From Lytechinus variegatus (lineage: Eukaryota; Echinodermata; Echinoidea; Temnopleuroida; Toxopneustidae): a DNA stretch of 64,000 bases. The notes beneath the pieces are model-generated. The model was not told where the DNA came from. It searched no databases and was given only the letters and a program-made list of their open reading frames with translations. Of the stretch, positions 24,321 to 35,760 are shown in pieces. The DNA is taken from assembly GCF_018143015.1 (NCBI RefSeq), contig NC_054750.1, positions 7,113,501-7,177,500 on the forward strand. The letters are read 5' to 3'. Position numbers and translations under genes: made by a program. The first letter of the stretch is position 1, and each line of letters begins with the position of its first letter.

Positions 24321-26016
24321 TGTTTAAAAAAAAAATCTGTGGGTGAAGAGAATAATGTTTGTAGGCTATGTCAAGAGCTCCTTCCATATGTGAATTCTTC
24401 GAAACAGATTTGTCAAAATCATCGCAAATGCAAAAGATGACTTGTAATGTAAAAATCTATAGAGGAAAGAGGGGGAAAACATGATAAAAGTTAGGACATA
24501 GATGAAGACATTATAAAGAATGAAAGAATAAAGAAAGTATGAATAAAGAAAGAAAGAATAAAAAAGATATTGTAAAGATTAGAAAGATACATACAATGTA
24601 GGAGTAAGAATGTCACTCTAAGGAAGGATGAATTTAAATTGAAATAGAATGGAGGAACACCTTCAAATGGAAGGACAGTGTGTCTTTCATCAGAAGAATA
24701 TGCCATTGGTAAAAGAAAAGTACCAAAAGCATAGTAGAAAGGAAAATGGATAAAGAAAAAAAGCTTATTAAAGAGGTATGTGCATGTGAACTATAATGCG
24801 CCATTCGTTTGTGTGTTGGGAAAGCTGTCAGCGACATTGAAGTGTAATAACACAGAAACAGTGCTGGTATAGAGTGTGCATTCAACAGGCGCTGGATCTA
24901 AAATCTTATCCGGGAGAAAGGTATCGGAAGATGGAGAGAAAAGGAGAGAGCGCCGGGAAGGAAGATAGCGAACCTCCACACAATTCTGGCGAGAATACGG
25001 AATGCTCGAAATAGATGCCTTTTCCTCTCCTCATCTTCTTCCCCTACTTGCCGAAGCCAACAAGCTCATGCCGCATTTACATTTTATGGGGATACGTGGG
25101 TGTAAGGCATTTTGTGTACAGAGGAACCACACACACACACTCACTCACATAGCCCACACCCTCTCCTCTGCATGGACACCTACACTCCAGAAGAGCTTGT
25201 ATGTGTACCTAGGCTATACATACTGTACACGTACATGGCTCGTCTGCAAAAGAGATACTATCTAGCATGAAGACCACTATATAGAATAATCAAGTAATTG
25301 TCTTTTTGCATCCAGTCTTTACTTCTGCTGTACCCGATATTCTTTAAATCTTGTTTTTTTCAGGGAGATAAAATGTGTCTCTGTAGATGTCTCAATGCAT
25401 TCACCTTTCAAATACATTTCTTGGAATTCAGAATGCAAAAATCGTCTTTATTTTATTAGTCGTGTAATGCACATCAGTTTATGATGGAAAATTGTAAACT
25501 CTCTGCAATGAAGATATTCATTTTCTTACGATTCATTCTATCCTTTTCATGGTTTGATATATTTTGGCCATGATACTTGAATTTCATGATTTACTTATCA
25601 GTGAATTCACCTGTAATGATGAAAATATTGACTTGAACTTTGAATAATGGAATAAGCAGTGTAGATTATAATGTAATATGATAGGCCTATTCTATGAAAT
25701 TAATTTATTGAGGAATTGTTATCAGCCTAGATTCTAAGATGCAAGCATATGAAATATATGAGTTTCAGTGATGATGTTTAGTGATATATGGAATATTTGT
25801 TCAGGATATCACATTAGATAAATCTTATGTGATATTCATTCGTATTAACCACATTTATTGTCAAACTTTTATAAAAATCAAAGTGGAGTGTCGTGTTTTA
25901 CATCCCTCCCCACATGGCCACATAGATAAATGAGTTTACATGATGTTAAGGAAAATAAATTGTCTCGTATTTGATTTTGAACATATTTATGACATCCTTG
26001 GAGTTTGTTTTCTTTG

Positions 26017-26302
26017 TGGGGGCGTCGTGGTCAAGTGGTTCTGGCTCTCGCCTTTCAAACACAGGGTCGTGGGTTTGAATCCTAGCCATGTCGTGTTTTC
26101 CTCCAGCAAGAAATTTATCCACACTGAGCTGCACTCCACCCAGGTGAGGTGAATGGGTACCCGGCAGGATTAATTCCTTGAATGCACAAGCACTGAAAGG
26201 CAGCTTGAGCTAAGTCTGTGGTAATAATGATAATAGTAAAAATGTGCCTCGGAATAGATTGTTTCTAGATAGATGGTGCTATACAAACGCCTATTATTTT
26301 TT
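26017..26302 (+). mobile_element. tRNA-derived SINE (family A), complete copy
   Basis: GGCGTCGTGGTCAAGTGGTT (A box), GTGGGTTTGAATCCTAGCC (B box), AATGGGTACCCGGCAGG in the body, CTAGATAGATGGTGCTATAC near the 3' end, and an ATTATT tail. It serves as the reference for the interrupted copy at 3538-4404. Confidence 0.88.
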
Positions 26303-26654
26303 CACCAAGATTGGTTTTGTTACTTAAATTACTATGAGAACACTTGTGTCCTCACACTTTAATTAAGAAATGTGTTTAAAACAAAAATTGTTTCACTAAT
26401 GAATTTTTATCATGTCTTTCGTATAAAACATGTTTTTGGGGCTTATATACAAAGTTATTCTTGAATAAAGGATTTGAAGCAGTACCCACACCATTAGATC
26501 TCAATCTGGATTTTATTGAATCCTGTAGATTAAAGTCTGTTTGGTCACTCAGGTTGTGTCTGTCTGTGTGTACACAGTGACTCAGGTGATCTGAAGGTAT
26601 GCTAACGGAACAAACAGAATTAACCTCCTTAGGGTGTGCCTAGCCTCTAGGGGC

Positions 26655-27300
26655 TGTAGCCTGGTCTCCAGGCACAGATGCTTGGTTTTCACAAGTAGCA
26701 TAGTGCATAATGCAGAGTCTGAATTAGTGAGACTAGATCTATTTGTTAGGCGGTGCTGCACCATCCCGAGTTTGCTCAATCTCGAGATTTTAGCCTGATC
26801 GGCGCTTTTCGCGATTAATCTCGAGATTCAAGAAACCCCGTCTCCACCATCGCAAGAAGAGTGATTCCTGCTCGAGCGAGGCATCGATGCATTATGGTCT
26901 GACGCCGTGAATGAATAATCCCGAGTGCGTGTGCACCTATGAAATAGCGCGATAATTCGTAAAATAGCGTGCTATTTTGCAAATAATCCCAAGTTGACTT
27001 GGGATTGCAATCTCGAGATTAATCCTACGAACTAGCGCGATAATTGCATCTCCATTGCAAATAATCTTGAGATTGTTCAGATCGGGATAATTTGCCGGAT
27101 CAGAAATAGCGCGCTAATTTAAAAGCTCGGGATGGTGCAGACGGCCCTGTTATGTACAGTTACTGGCTATGACCATGGACCTATATTACTAGGCCCATGC
27201 TATCAGACACAGAAAGTGAGTTTGGAGTCTAGTCTTCACTCTAGACCTGGAATTGACTAAAGTGTCAAATTTGAGTCTGTGCTTGCAGACTAGCTGTGGC
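26655..27300 (-). mobile_element. Dispersed element X, copy A, carrying a nested MITE
   Basis: AGCATAGTGCATAATGCAGA and TTTGGAGTCTAGTCTTCACT, on either side of the nested MITE, recur in reverse order and orientation in 62217-63077. Boundaries are approximate. Confidence 0.6.
26749..27146. mobile_element. 398-bp MITE with repeated TCTCGAGATT words, nested in element X
   Basis: Ends GGCGGTGCTGCACCATCCCG and, inverted, GGCCGTCTGCACCATCCCG. The interior repeats AATCTCGAGATTAATC-like words and GCGCGATAAT/ATTAGCGCGC. The flanks TTGTTA and CTGTTA suggest a decayed target duplication. Confidence 0.8.
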
Positions 27301-29621
27301 CATCCTATCATGAGTGCTATGACAAGCGTAGCGTAAGACAAAGGGCAGTGGCGATTTTGCCCCCTGTTAGCCCATATCGCCCCTAAATATCCCAAAATTG
27401 AATGTTATGGGCGACCATATTTTCTAGAATTGTCCCAAGATCTGGCACAATGTTTCGGAAATGAATCTCCTACATAGAGCAGAATAAAGAGAAATGCTTT
27501 TTACGGTATGATTGCCTTTTACACAAAAATAATAAGAAATAACCCACCAAAATCAGCAATCCCCTATTTGAAAAAAAACTTAATATTATTACCTACCCTG
27601 GCTAATAAAGACACTGGATGAAAGTCTAGAAGATACCACTCAAAGCTTACATTGAAATTGACAAATCAAGGGATATTGGCAAATCAAAACCCCGTATTCA
27701 TATGTACATACATGTAATGATGCAGTTGAATGCATTTATATCGCTTGCCAACTGAGTATTATCGTAAAGCTGTTTGTAAAGTTCAATACCACTTTGTGTA
27801 TGACTGAAGATATTCTTAGATTATTTAATAGTCAGCCTTGCTACAAAGGGATATTTTGCACAGGAAAGAGTCTCCAGTTCGTAAAGTCAGGAACAGCTTC
27901 ATGAAATAGCCCCCTGAATTCTGTCACATCTTTACTGTATCAGGAGGGTTGTCATTATATACATGTAGAAAACAAGGTCATTTATGTCATAATTAGATAT
28001 CTAGTTTATAAACATATATATGCAAAAGAAATGACAATGATGACAATATTTAGGATGAAGATCCCCATCTGTTGACCATGTTCTTGTGAATTCTCTGTGT
28101 GGCTCATATTTGACCAAGATTGCTATTTCAGGAAAAACTGTTACAAGGTGAATGCATGCAGATAAAAATACAGAAAAGGGGAGTTTTGCTTCTTTTTAAT
28201 CAAAATTTGTTTTGCTTATAAAAGAATGATGCACGTAAAGATAAATGCTGTTTCTAGTAATGACAGAAACTAAAATGTTCACAGAATTGCACAAAACATA
28301 CACAGATTTGAGATTTGTAAAAAAAACTATAGATAAATGATATCTGCCAAATGGTCTTTCAGGATAATATATGCGGTAGAGCGAAGGAAAATCAGAAAAA
28401 TTACTAAAAAAATGCCCGTCCATTTTCAGTGTGGTCCTACATGTTGTTTCCTGTGTTTGGCTACACCAGGAAAAGCATATCGTATAATGAAATGAAGATA
28501 TTTTCAAGCAAGCCTGTATTATTTTCGTTAAACTTAGTTGTTAAATAAACATTCTTGTGTATGATAAATACTTTAGGATCACTTCCAACCATTTCCAATC
28601 GAAATTAGATTTCTATACCAGAACTCTAGCTTAGCTTTATTTTTTTCTCAAAATCCGCTTTTGTGTTATCATTACAGGTTTGCAATCATGAATGTATTCT
28701 TGATTGTAAAAGAATATGTCCCAGTCTGCTATTTGCATAGTTTCAGTGTTACACTATTTACTGTTGTCAATGCAAATATTGACCATGTTAAAAATAAGTG
28801 AATAGTGATATCACCACTCAAGCATCATAAGGATGATTCTTGGTACCTAAGTACCATTGGCATAATGGGTTTTGGCTCTTGATATGGCAAGTCTTTCCTG
28901 AAACACCGAAGGTGTGGTCTGCACTCTGTACTTCCCAAACTAGTACATAAGTCAACAATTGCTTTCCAGCAAACGCAGTGCTACAGTACATTACATCTAT
29001 CTCATTCAACTTAAGTTTTTATTAATGTATATATGTAGTTCATTAGCTTCATTCATTCTATCATCAGATACATTGCAGCAATAGACTATTTGTAATAAAA
29101 CTGAAGATTGAATGCACTGTTAAAAAGGAAACTTTAAGAAAAAATACATATTTATTCTTTAAATTGTTGTGACAGGAAATTTCTATCAAATAATATTTAA
29201 AAAGGAAAAGAAAGTTTTACTTCAGGAAATTCATATTAAAGTTTTCATACCCCATATTTTCTGTAATTTTACACTATGTAAGAATGCAGGTGCTCTCGAG
29301 ACTGCTGCATGAATTTTTTTTTGGTTTTTTAAAGGAGAAATTTTCTAACTGTGTGGATCATTGAAAAGGCAAAGCACTCTGATATCCATCTTTATTTTTG
29401 TGATTTTATGCTTATTATGTAGTTTCAAAACTATATAATTTCTTTTTTAATGCATCTTATTGTTTCTTGTAATGGTTTTGAGAGGGATGTTTACAAATCA
29501 AATTTTACCCATAACAGAAGGTAAATCTTGTATGACTATGACAAACATTCACCAAGAAGATTGCTTTGTTAAAAGTTTCCTTTACATTTTGATAATTATT
29601 TGTAACATGGCCTATCCCATC
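27301..29621. other. Gene-free stretch left of the LINE
   Basis: AT-rich, no recognised gene. An isolated MITE-like end, GGGGGCTATTTCATGAAGCT on the minus strand, is at about 27895-27914. Confidence 0.5.
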
Positions 29622-29635
29622 TTCCTCTTTTATTC
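29622..29635. repeat. LINE target site duplication, 3'-side copy
   Basis: TTCCTCTTTTATTC, next to the poly(A) tail (poly-T on +). It pairs with 35747-35760 with 13 of 14 identical. Confidence 0.7.
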
Positions 29636-29985
29636 CTTTTTTTTTTTTTTTTTTAATTATGTGTTTTATTGGTATTCAAAATCACATATAATCACAATAT
29701 TTACAGGTAATTGGAATGATTCAAAACAGTTCAAAAGCAGTAAAATCACAAAACAAAGATGAAATAAAAATAAATGGAAAAAAAAAATAAAAAAATAAAA
29801 AGGGTGACATAAATCAAAATAAAACATTGGACGATACAGGTTACTCTAAAGGAAATACACATCGAGATAAATTTACATGTATAATCGATTGTAGCCTACT
29901 ACTCTGTGCATTGTACAAGTCTCAATTTAAGATACAAAAACAAATAGAATGGAAAATGGGGAACTACCTGTATCTAAAATAAAAA

Positions 29986-32900
29986 TCATATATCAAATCG
30001 CCACTTCTTAAAGTGTACAGTGAGTTTGTTTCTTTTCTTGGCTAGGTGATGCTCAATTTCCTTTTGTTTCTTCACAAAACTTTTAAATAAATCCACATTT
30101 GGTAAGGTGTTCTTGAATTTACAAATATAAATATAATATTTGGCCAATAGTAAAAGGTAAGTAACAAATCTATCCGTTGATACACCAAACAATTTTTGAA
30201 AATTAGTGAGATTGAAATCTGAAATATGTTTTTTTATCGTAGTCAATAGAAGATTCCAAATTGGGGTTACCTTATCACAGTCACAGAACAGATGAATTAT
30301 TGATTCCTCTTCATTATCACAAAATGTACAGTTTGGTAAATCTTTCCTATTGATTTTATACAGAAATGCATTTAGAGCTATAGTATTATGAAAAATCTTA
30401 AAGTAAAAGGAACGGAGTTTAGTATCGATAGTACAAAAGAAATTGGCTTTATGTACCTTTTCCCACAAAGTGGGTACAGGGATTGATAGGCATTCATTCC
30501 AGTAGTTGTACCGTCTATCTGGAAGATATTGCACATTCAAAATTTTATAGGCATAACATGGTACTTTTTTCGCAGTAATCAGTTTAGTAATCAAAATATC
30601 ATGAACGTGTACATTAGTCAAAACTGTTCTATTAAACCACTCCATTGGAATATTTTTCATTAAAAAATTGTATTTTCTCCTATCAGACACAGGAATATCA
30701 AAATCTAAAATAAGTTCTTCAAACAGTTTATGTCCAGGATGAGGTGGATTCAATAAGTCTGAAATTACAACAACATTCTTCTCATGCCAAGATTCATAAT
30801 AGAAGTATTTTTTGGATTTTGATCGAATTAATCTATTAAACCATAAGAATTGGCAATGCCCCATCTCAGAAAATTTACAATGAAATGATTCTATAGAAGC
30901 ATATTCTCTGAAATAATACCATGAACGAAGCGAATCTGCAATTTGGGAATTACCTAAAGATTGTAAAACGGTTTCTGGGGCATATGATTTCCACAAAATA
31001 TTAGGATCACTATGAAATTTTTCTAGAGCCGAGATTTCAATTGATTTCCAAACAGACTCAAAATTATCATCAAGTAGGTGTTTGACCCATGTCATTTTTT
31101 GGGATAGAGCAAATGAATAAGGATCAATCATCTTTAGTCCACACTGAGTATAATCATTACACATAAATGATCTCTTAACCCTATCATTACCACCACTCCA
31201 AATAAATTTAAAGAACAGACTATTAAGTTCCTTAAAAAATGACTGTGGTATCTTTATACTGAGAACAGAAAAAAGATATAACAATTGAGGGAGGATAAGA
31301 GATTTGATTACACATATCTTACCAATCAGGGAAAGATTTCTCATTCGCCAGCAATTTATTGATTGGGTCATTCTTTTTAATTTTTCTTTGTAGTTCAAAT
31401 CAAATATCAACCCCAAATTCATAGAAAAGTTGACACCTAAAGATTTAAAACTTGTTGATTTCCATGTAATTCCATGATTACTTAACGGAAAATCTTGACA
31501 ACCTCTCTTGGAACCAATCCAAATTGCTTCTGTTTTAGTTAAATTCAATTTACAACCAGAAATTTTACCAAACTTATTCAAAATATCCAACAAAATGTTA
31601 AATGAATCTCTAGCCCCGTCTACAAAACAAACCGAATCATCTGCAAATAATGATATTTTTACCTCTTGATTCTTGACCTTAATACCTTTAACCTGATTAT
31701 TCTGTCGAATAGAAATAGCCAATATCTCAATAACTAGTAGGAACAGGTAAGGAGAGATAGGGCACCCCTGAAATATACCTCTTTGCATTGAGATGCGATC
31801 AGTCAAGGAACCATTATTCAAAACATATGTCTGTCTGTTTGAATACAGAGTTTTTATCCAGTCAATAAACTTTGAGCCAAAATTAAAATGTTTTAAAGTT
31901 CGGAAAAGGAAGTTATGATTAACACTATCAAAAGCTTTTTCAATATCAAGTAATATTACTGCTCCAGGAATGTCATTTGTCTGTGTATATTCAATGATAT
32001 CAAAAATTAAACGCACATTGTTGCTAATATTTCTGCCCTTTAAAAAACCAGACTGATCTGGATGAATGAGATCATGCATAAAACAAGTAATGCGATTGGC
32101 AAAACATTTGGCTAGTATCTTATAATCAGCAGTCAAAAGAGTTATAGGTCGATAATTTTTAACAAACAGAGGGTCTTTATCTTTCTTTGGGAGAAGTGTT
32201 ATAATTCCATTCCTCTGAGAAATTGATAACACACCATTTTGAAGGGAATAATTGTATGAATCCAATAGTAAATCACTAATATCAGCCCAAAATACTATGT
32301 AAAATTCAATAGGAAGGCCATCAAATCCTGGGGTTTTATTCATCTTCATAGATTTAATAACATCAAAAATTTCATTTTTGGTTAAAGGATTTTCTAAGTT
32401 ATGTTTTGCATTATCAGAAAGCTTGGGGATATCTAAATTATCAAAAAAGGCTTCATTTAGGTCATCATTTTCTGTTTCTCTGTCATGGTTAGAATACAGG
32501 TTTGAATAGAATGCACAAATTTCTTCAAGAATATTATCAGGGTCTGAAACAATATTGCCTTGGGCGTTCTGAACTCTAGTAATAGTTTTTTTTCGCCAAG
32601 ATCTATTTTCTAAATTACAAAAATATTTTGAACTTTTTTCCCCTTCCTCTAACCATCTGACCCTTGACCTTGTGATAAGACCTTTAGTTTCAAATTCATA
32701 GATTTTATTCAACTTGTCTTCCAAGTTTTCAAGTTTTAATAATTCAGAATTGTTAGATGAAGTATTATTACCTAATTGTGACCTTAATTTATCAATCTCA
32801 TCTAATAAATGAATCTTTTCTTTCTTTCTCTCCTTTTTCTTCCTGGCACAGTACTCAATACAGTTACCTGTTAAAGTACATTTGAGGGAGTCCCATAGTG

Positions 32901-33792
32901 TGTTTGGATTGCATTCTGAATCGTTATGAATGTGTTTAAAATCCCGGATACTATCCTTTATCAAATTAATAAAGTCAGAGTCATTGTGTAAGTAAGAACA
33001 GTTAAGCTTCCAGTAGCCTCTTCCTCTGATTGGTTGATTATCAGTAAACTGAATAAAAACAACAGAATGGTCTGACTGAATTCCTGGAAGAATTTTGGAT
33101 TTAACACAATTTTGCAAAAAATTACTAGAAACTAGAATATAATCAAGCCTTGATAGAACCTGGGGTGTTTTTTGATGTCTTGTGTACTGTCTCAATGCTG
33201 GATGATAATGTCTCCAAACATCAACTAAATCATATTCATCAATAATAATAGATAGCATTTCACTTGCCCTAGTATTAGAATGTTTTTGTCTTGTACCTTG
33301 GTAGTCAAGGGGGCCAATCACTGCATTAAAATCTCCACCAATAATCAGAGAGGAGTTGTCAAATTTATCTAATTCTGCAAAAACTTTTAGTACAAAATCA
33401 GGATCATCATTATTTGGGGCATATATATTCACCAAAGTGACTGGAACATCATTTAATTTACAATTTAAGATCAAAAATCTACCATCAGGGTCGTAAAAAA
33501 CAGAAAATACTTTGACTGAAATAGATTTTCTTATAAGAATGGCCACACCTCTACTATTAGAGGAAAAACTAGTAAACCATGCAGATTCACCCCATTGGGA
33601 TTTCCAAAAAATTTCATCCTCGTTGTTAGAATGTGTTTCTTGTAAAAATATAATATCACTGTTAAGGTTTCTCATGTAGTGGAAAATTTTCTTTCGTTTT
33701 GTATAATCCTGCATTCCCCGACAATTAAAGGAGCTAAGTTTGATCAACATATTAGGTTTTGTTCTAAACTTTGATTGAATAGATGCATGCAA
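29986..33792 (-). CDS. LINE ORF2: apurinic-like endonuclease and reverse transcriptase
   Basis: A single open frame of 1268 codons. The endonuclease is near the start: SSFNCRGM (residue ~20), FLQETH (~50), IIGGDFNAV (~150), SRLDYILVSS (~215) and the catalytic SDHS (~240). The reverse transcriptase follows: NYRPITLL, DQSGFLKGRNISNN, LLDIEKAFDSVNH with the first catalytic Asp (~617), QGCPISPYLFLL, and FADDSVCF, the catalytic FADD box (~716). A C-terminal Cys/His knuckle CTFCDNEE...HLFCDCD is at ~1160. These are the expected parts, in the expected order, for an L1/Tx1 protein that nicks the target and copies its RNA there. The start may be the second Met (MLIKLSSFNCRGM), as in relatives where the endonuclease begins almost at once. 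No internal break is seen. Confidence 0.95.
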   Translation of the reverse strand: MHASIQSKFRTKPNMLIKLSSFNCRGMQDYTKRKKIFHYMRNLNSDIIFLQETHSNNEDEIFWKSQWGESAWFTSFSSNSRGVAILIRKSISVKVFSVFYDPDGRFLILNCKLNDVPVTLVNIYAPNNDDPDFVLKVFAELDKFDNSSLIIGGDFNAVIGPLDYQGTRQKHSNTRASEMLSIIIDEYDLVDVWRHYHPALRQYTRHQKTPQVLSRLDYILVSSNFLQNCVKSKILPGIQSDHSVVFIQFTDNQPIRGRGYWKLNCSYLHNDSDFINLIKDSIRDFKHIHNDSECNPNTLWDSLKCTLTGNCIEYCARKKKERKKEKIHLLDEIDKLRSQLGNNTSSNNSELLKLENLEDKLNKIYEFETKGLITRSRVRWLEEGEKSSKYFCNLENRSWRKKTITRVQNAQGNIVSDPDNILEEICAFYSNLYSNHDRETENDDLNEAFFDNLDIPKLSDNAKHNLENPLTKNEIFDVIKSMKMNKTPGFDGLPIEFYIVFWADISDLLLDSYNYSLQNGVLSISQRNGIITLLPKKDKDPLFVKNYRPITLLTADYKILAKCFANRITCFMHDLIHPDQSGFLKGRNISNNVRLIFDIIEYTQTNDIPGAVILLDIEKAFDSVNHNFLFRTLKHFNFGSKFIDWIKTLYSNRQTYVLNNGSLTDRISMQRGIFQGCPISPYLFLLVIEILAISIRQNNQVKGIKVKNQEVKISLFADDSVCFVDGARDSFNILLDILNKFGKISGCKLNLTKTEAIWIGSKRGCQDFPLSNHGITWKSTSFKSLGVNFSMNLGLIFDLNYKEKLKRMTQSINCWRMRNLSLIGKICVIKSLILPQLLYLFSVLSIKIPQSFFKELNSLFFKFIWSGGNDRVKRSFMCNDYTQCGLKMIDPYSFALSQKMTWVKHLLDDNFESVWKSIEISALEKFHSDPNILWKSYAPETVLQSLGNSQIADSLRSWYYFREYASIESFHCKFSEMGHCQFLWFNRLIRSKSKKYFYYESWHEKNVVVISDLLNPPHPGHKLFEELILDFDIPVSDRRKYNFLMKNIPMEWFNRTVLTNVHVHDILITKLITAKKVPCYAYKILNVQYLPDRRYNYWNECLSIPVPTLWEKVHKANFFCTIDTKLRSFYFKIFHNTIALNAFLYKINRKDLPNCTFCDNEEESIIHLFCDCDKVTPIWNLLLTTIKKHISDFNLTNFQKLFGVSTDRFVTYLLLLAKYYIYICKFKNTLPNVDLFKSFVKKQKEIEHHLAKKRNKLTVHFKKWRFDI

Positions 33793-34266
33793 ATTAGACT
33801 AAGAAAACTATGCAGAGAACAAGTGAAGTCTAATAAGATTATACACGAGTTCCCATTTACATAAAAATCAGTTTGGTCACCAAAAAGAGAAAAAAGAAAA
33901 AAACAATCATTGCCAAGAATAAACAAAAAACAAAAAAAGAAAAAAGTAAAAAATATCATTACAATAGCTTAAAGGGAGCAAAAGTGCAAGATGAAATGCA
34001 GAGCCTCAAATCAAGTAACAGCTCTGCATTCAGCACAAATCCAAAAATCAGCAATACAACAAAAAGCATCCAAAATTCAACGATGTTTAAAAGAGGGTAA
34101 AATAAATTTACAAGCTTCAGCATTAAAATTTAAGTATACATATACATTATGCATGCATATTTAATCACAAGTAAGTTACAAAAATGCACCTTTTATGTGT
34201 ATGATTATGCATACACTAATACAAACAATCCTATGACCATATGAAAAAATAATAAAAATGAACATA

Positions 34267-34388
34267 CAAGTATAAAGAGTTCAACTATGCTAAACAAACA
34301 AGTATAAAAAGTCCAACTATGCTAAACAAACAAGTATAAAAAGTCCAACTATGCTAAACAAACAAGTATAAAAAGTCCAACTATGCTA
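34267..34388. repeat. 32-bp tandem repeat, ~4 copies, in the LINE inter-ORF spacer
   Basis: The unit is CAAGTATAAAAAGTCCAACT followed by ATGCTAAACAAA. The copies are contiguous, and only the first differs noticeably (AAAGAGTTCAACT). It sits in the 837-bp non-coding stretch between ORF1 and ORF2 of the LINE. Confidence 0.9.
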
Positions 34389-34629
34389 GTAAAGCTGTGC
34401 CAAACAAGGTGATATAAGACTTTGGCATGGCATGATACTAAAAAAAGGAAAATGAACTGACATTTAAGTTCCACCATTCAGATCAACGTAACATTAAGTA
34501 TACAAGAGAAAACACACCTCTAAAAAAAGTTCACCGAAAAAGTTCAACAAAATATGTTCATGAACAAAATAAAAAACAAGAACTTGGCAAAGTATGGCAT
34601 CATAAGATATAATGGAACAAGCTAGAGAG

Positions 34630-35619
34630 TTATTTTACAATAACAAGCTTTCCTGAGGTATCTCTGTAGGCCAACTTGTCCGGATATAAAAAGAATGGCC
34701 TTTTCCCATTTTCCTTTAGTTTTTTTAATTCATCCATCTTTTCCTTCCTCTGCATCATTACCCTTTTGGAGAAATCTTCGGCGACAAATAATTTCCTTCC
34801 ATGAAACTTGGCATCTTTGACTTTGAACTTCTGAATGCATGCTTTTCTGACTTGCTCTTTATCTGCGAATGATGAGAAGCACGCATGAATGATCCTAGGT
34901 TTCAGATCCTGGTCACCAGCTTGATCGCGAGGCTGGATGGGAGGTCCTGTAGGTGTACGGTGGCACCTTTCAATCTTGTACTCGGAAGCAGACAGCCCCA
35001 CAAAATCCTGCAGCACTTTCTGTAGAGTGACAGCTACGTCTTCTCGTGAGCCTGGACCATGAGCTTGCTCTGGTATCCCATGGAATATTAAATTGTTCCT
35101 CCGACCCCTATTCTCTAAGTCATCTATCTTGTTAACGAGCTGGGTGTTATCCAGCTTCAACTTCTTGACCTGCTTTTCTAAGTCTTCTATCTGCATAGAG
35201 CATGCAGATAGTTTTTCATTTTGCTGATCTAGCGTGGAAGAGAGCTCGCTGAATTTGGCCAGAGTAATGTTTTCAATGTAGTTTTCTAGACGAGCCTCAA
35301 ATCCTTTGAAGAAATCAACGAACCACTGTGGAGGTGATTGACCAGGCCCAGGGGCCAAATCACTAGTGAACAGGGAGCGCTTCATACTCTCTTGTGTACC
35401 CGGTTTCGCACTCAACGGAGAATCCATTTCGACAGTACCCTGATCTCCTGGGGAGGTAGAAGGTGTAGATTGATTGGGCTTCTTACGGGCAATCTTCGAA
35501 CTTTGAGGTGTTTTCTCCGGCGAAAGAGGATGTTTCCTGGAATCTCGATTGGTCGACATACTTGAGGATAATATAAAGTTTAACCCTGCGGAAGCTCTCG
35601 AATCACTTTTTTCGAACAC
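34630..35619 (-). CDS. LINE ORF1: coiled-coil RNA-binding protein (L1 ORF1p type)
   Basis: An open frame of 329 codons. The N-terminus is Ser/Pro/Lys-rich and disordered. A coiled coil lies around residues 105-170, with heptad-like FSELSSTLDQQNEKLSA and IEDLEKQVKKLK. An RRM-like domain then starts at NNLIFHGIPE, and a basic C-terminal domain covers KRVMMQRKEKMDELKKLKE to the end (KLVIVK). Known: L1 ORF1p is a trimeric nucleic-acid chaperone that coats LINE RNA; coiled coil, RRM and C-terminal domain in that order are its signature. Translation may begin at the internal Met of MSTNRDSRKHPLS rather than at the first Met. It lies upstream of ORF2 in the same element. Confidence 0.92.
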   Translation of the reverse strand: MFEKSDSRASAGLNFILSSSMSTNRDSRKHPLSPEKTPQSSKIARKKPNQSTPSTSPGDQGTVEMDSPLSAKPGTQESMKRSLFTSDLAPGPGQSPPQWFVDFFKGFEARLENYIENITLAKFSELSSTLDQQNEKLSACSMQIEDLEKQVKKLKLDNTQLVNKIDDLENRGRRNNLIFHGIPEQAHGPGSREDVAVTLQKVLQDFVGLSASEYKIERCHRTPTGPPIQPRDQAGDQDLKPRIIHACFSSFADKEQVRKACIQKFKVKDAKFHGRKLFVAEDFSKRVMMQRKEKMDELKKLKENGKRPFFLYPDKLAYRDTSGKLVIVK

Positions 35620-35746
35620 CGCTGAAAATTGGACGCTTTGTCGTGAACTAAATCACGGACATCTTGCCATACCGCAAGATCTATGGAGCGCTCCTTATTC
35701 CTCTTTTTTGTTAATGTTGATGCTATATTGATTTTTTTTTTCTCTT

Positions 35747-35760
35747 TTCTTCTTTTATTC
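35747..35760. repeat. LINE target site duplication, 5'-side copy
   Basis: TTCTTCTTTTATTC, which fixes the 5' end of the element at about 35746. The pyrimidine-rich setting leaves a few bases of uncertainty. Confidence 0.65.

Larger units (their letters stand above)
29637..35746 (-). mobile_element. Apparently full-length L1/Tx1-group LINE, antisense to the SYDE gene
   Basis: Seen on the minus strand: a short 5' region (35620-35746), ORF1 (34630-35619), an 837-bp spacer, ORF2 (29986-33792), a ~330-bp 3' UTR with AATAAA (TTTATT at 29665-29670 on +) and an 18-nt poly(A) tail (29637-29654). A 14-bp target duplication flanks it: TTCCTCTTTTATTC at 29622-29635 and TTCTTCTTTTATTC at 35747-35760, one mismatch, though in pyrimidine-rich surroundings. 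Known: two ORFs, an endonuclease at the start of ORF2 and a poly(A) tail are hallmarks of L1/Tx1-group LINEs, which move by target-primed reverse transcription. With both ORFs open, this is a young insertion and possibly active. Confidence 0.9.

Noticed and set aside
24890-25030. Possible first exon with a 27-codon frame starting MERKGESAGKEDSEPPHNS
   Set aside because: Only a short ATG frame in a GC-richer patch; no donor site at a sensible place and no link to SYDE.
26017-26100. Functional tRNA gene
   Set aside because: A and B boxes are present, but the sequence continues into a SINE body shared with other copies, and I see no complete cloverleaf.
34267-34388. CRISPR-like direct repeats
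   Set aside because: The 32-bp units are contiguous with no spacers and lie inside a LINE in a eukaryotic genome.
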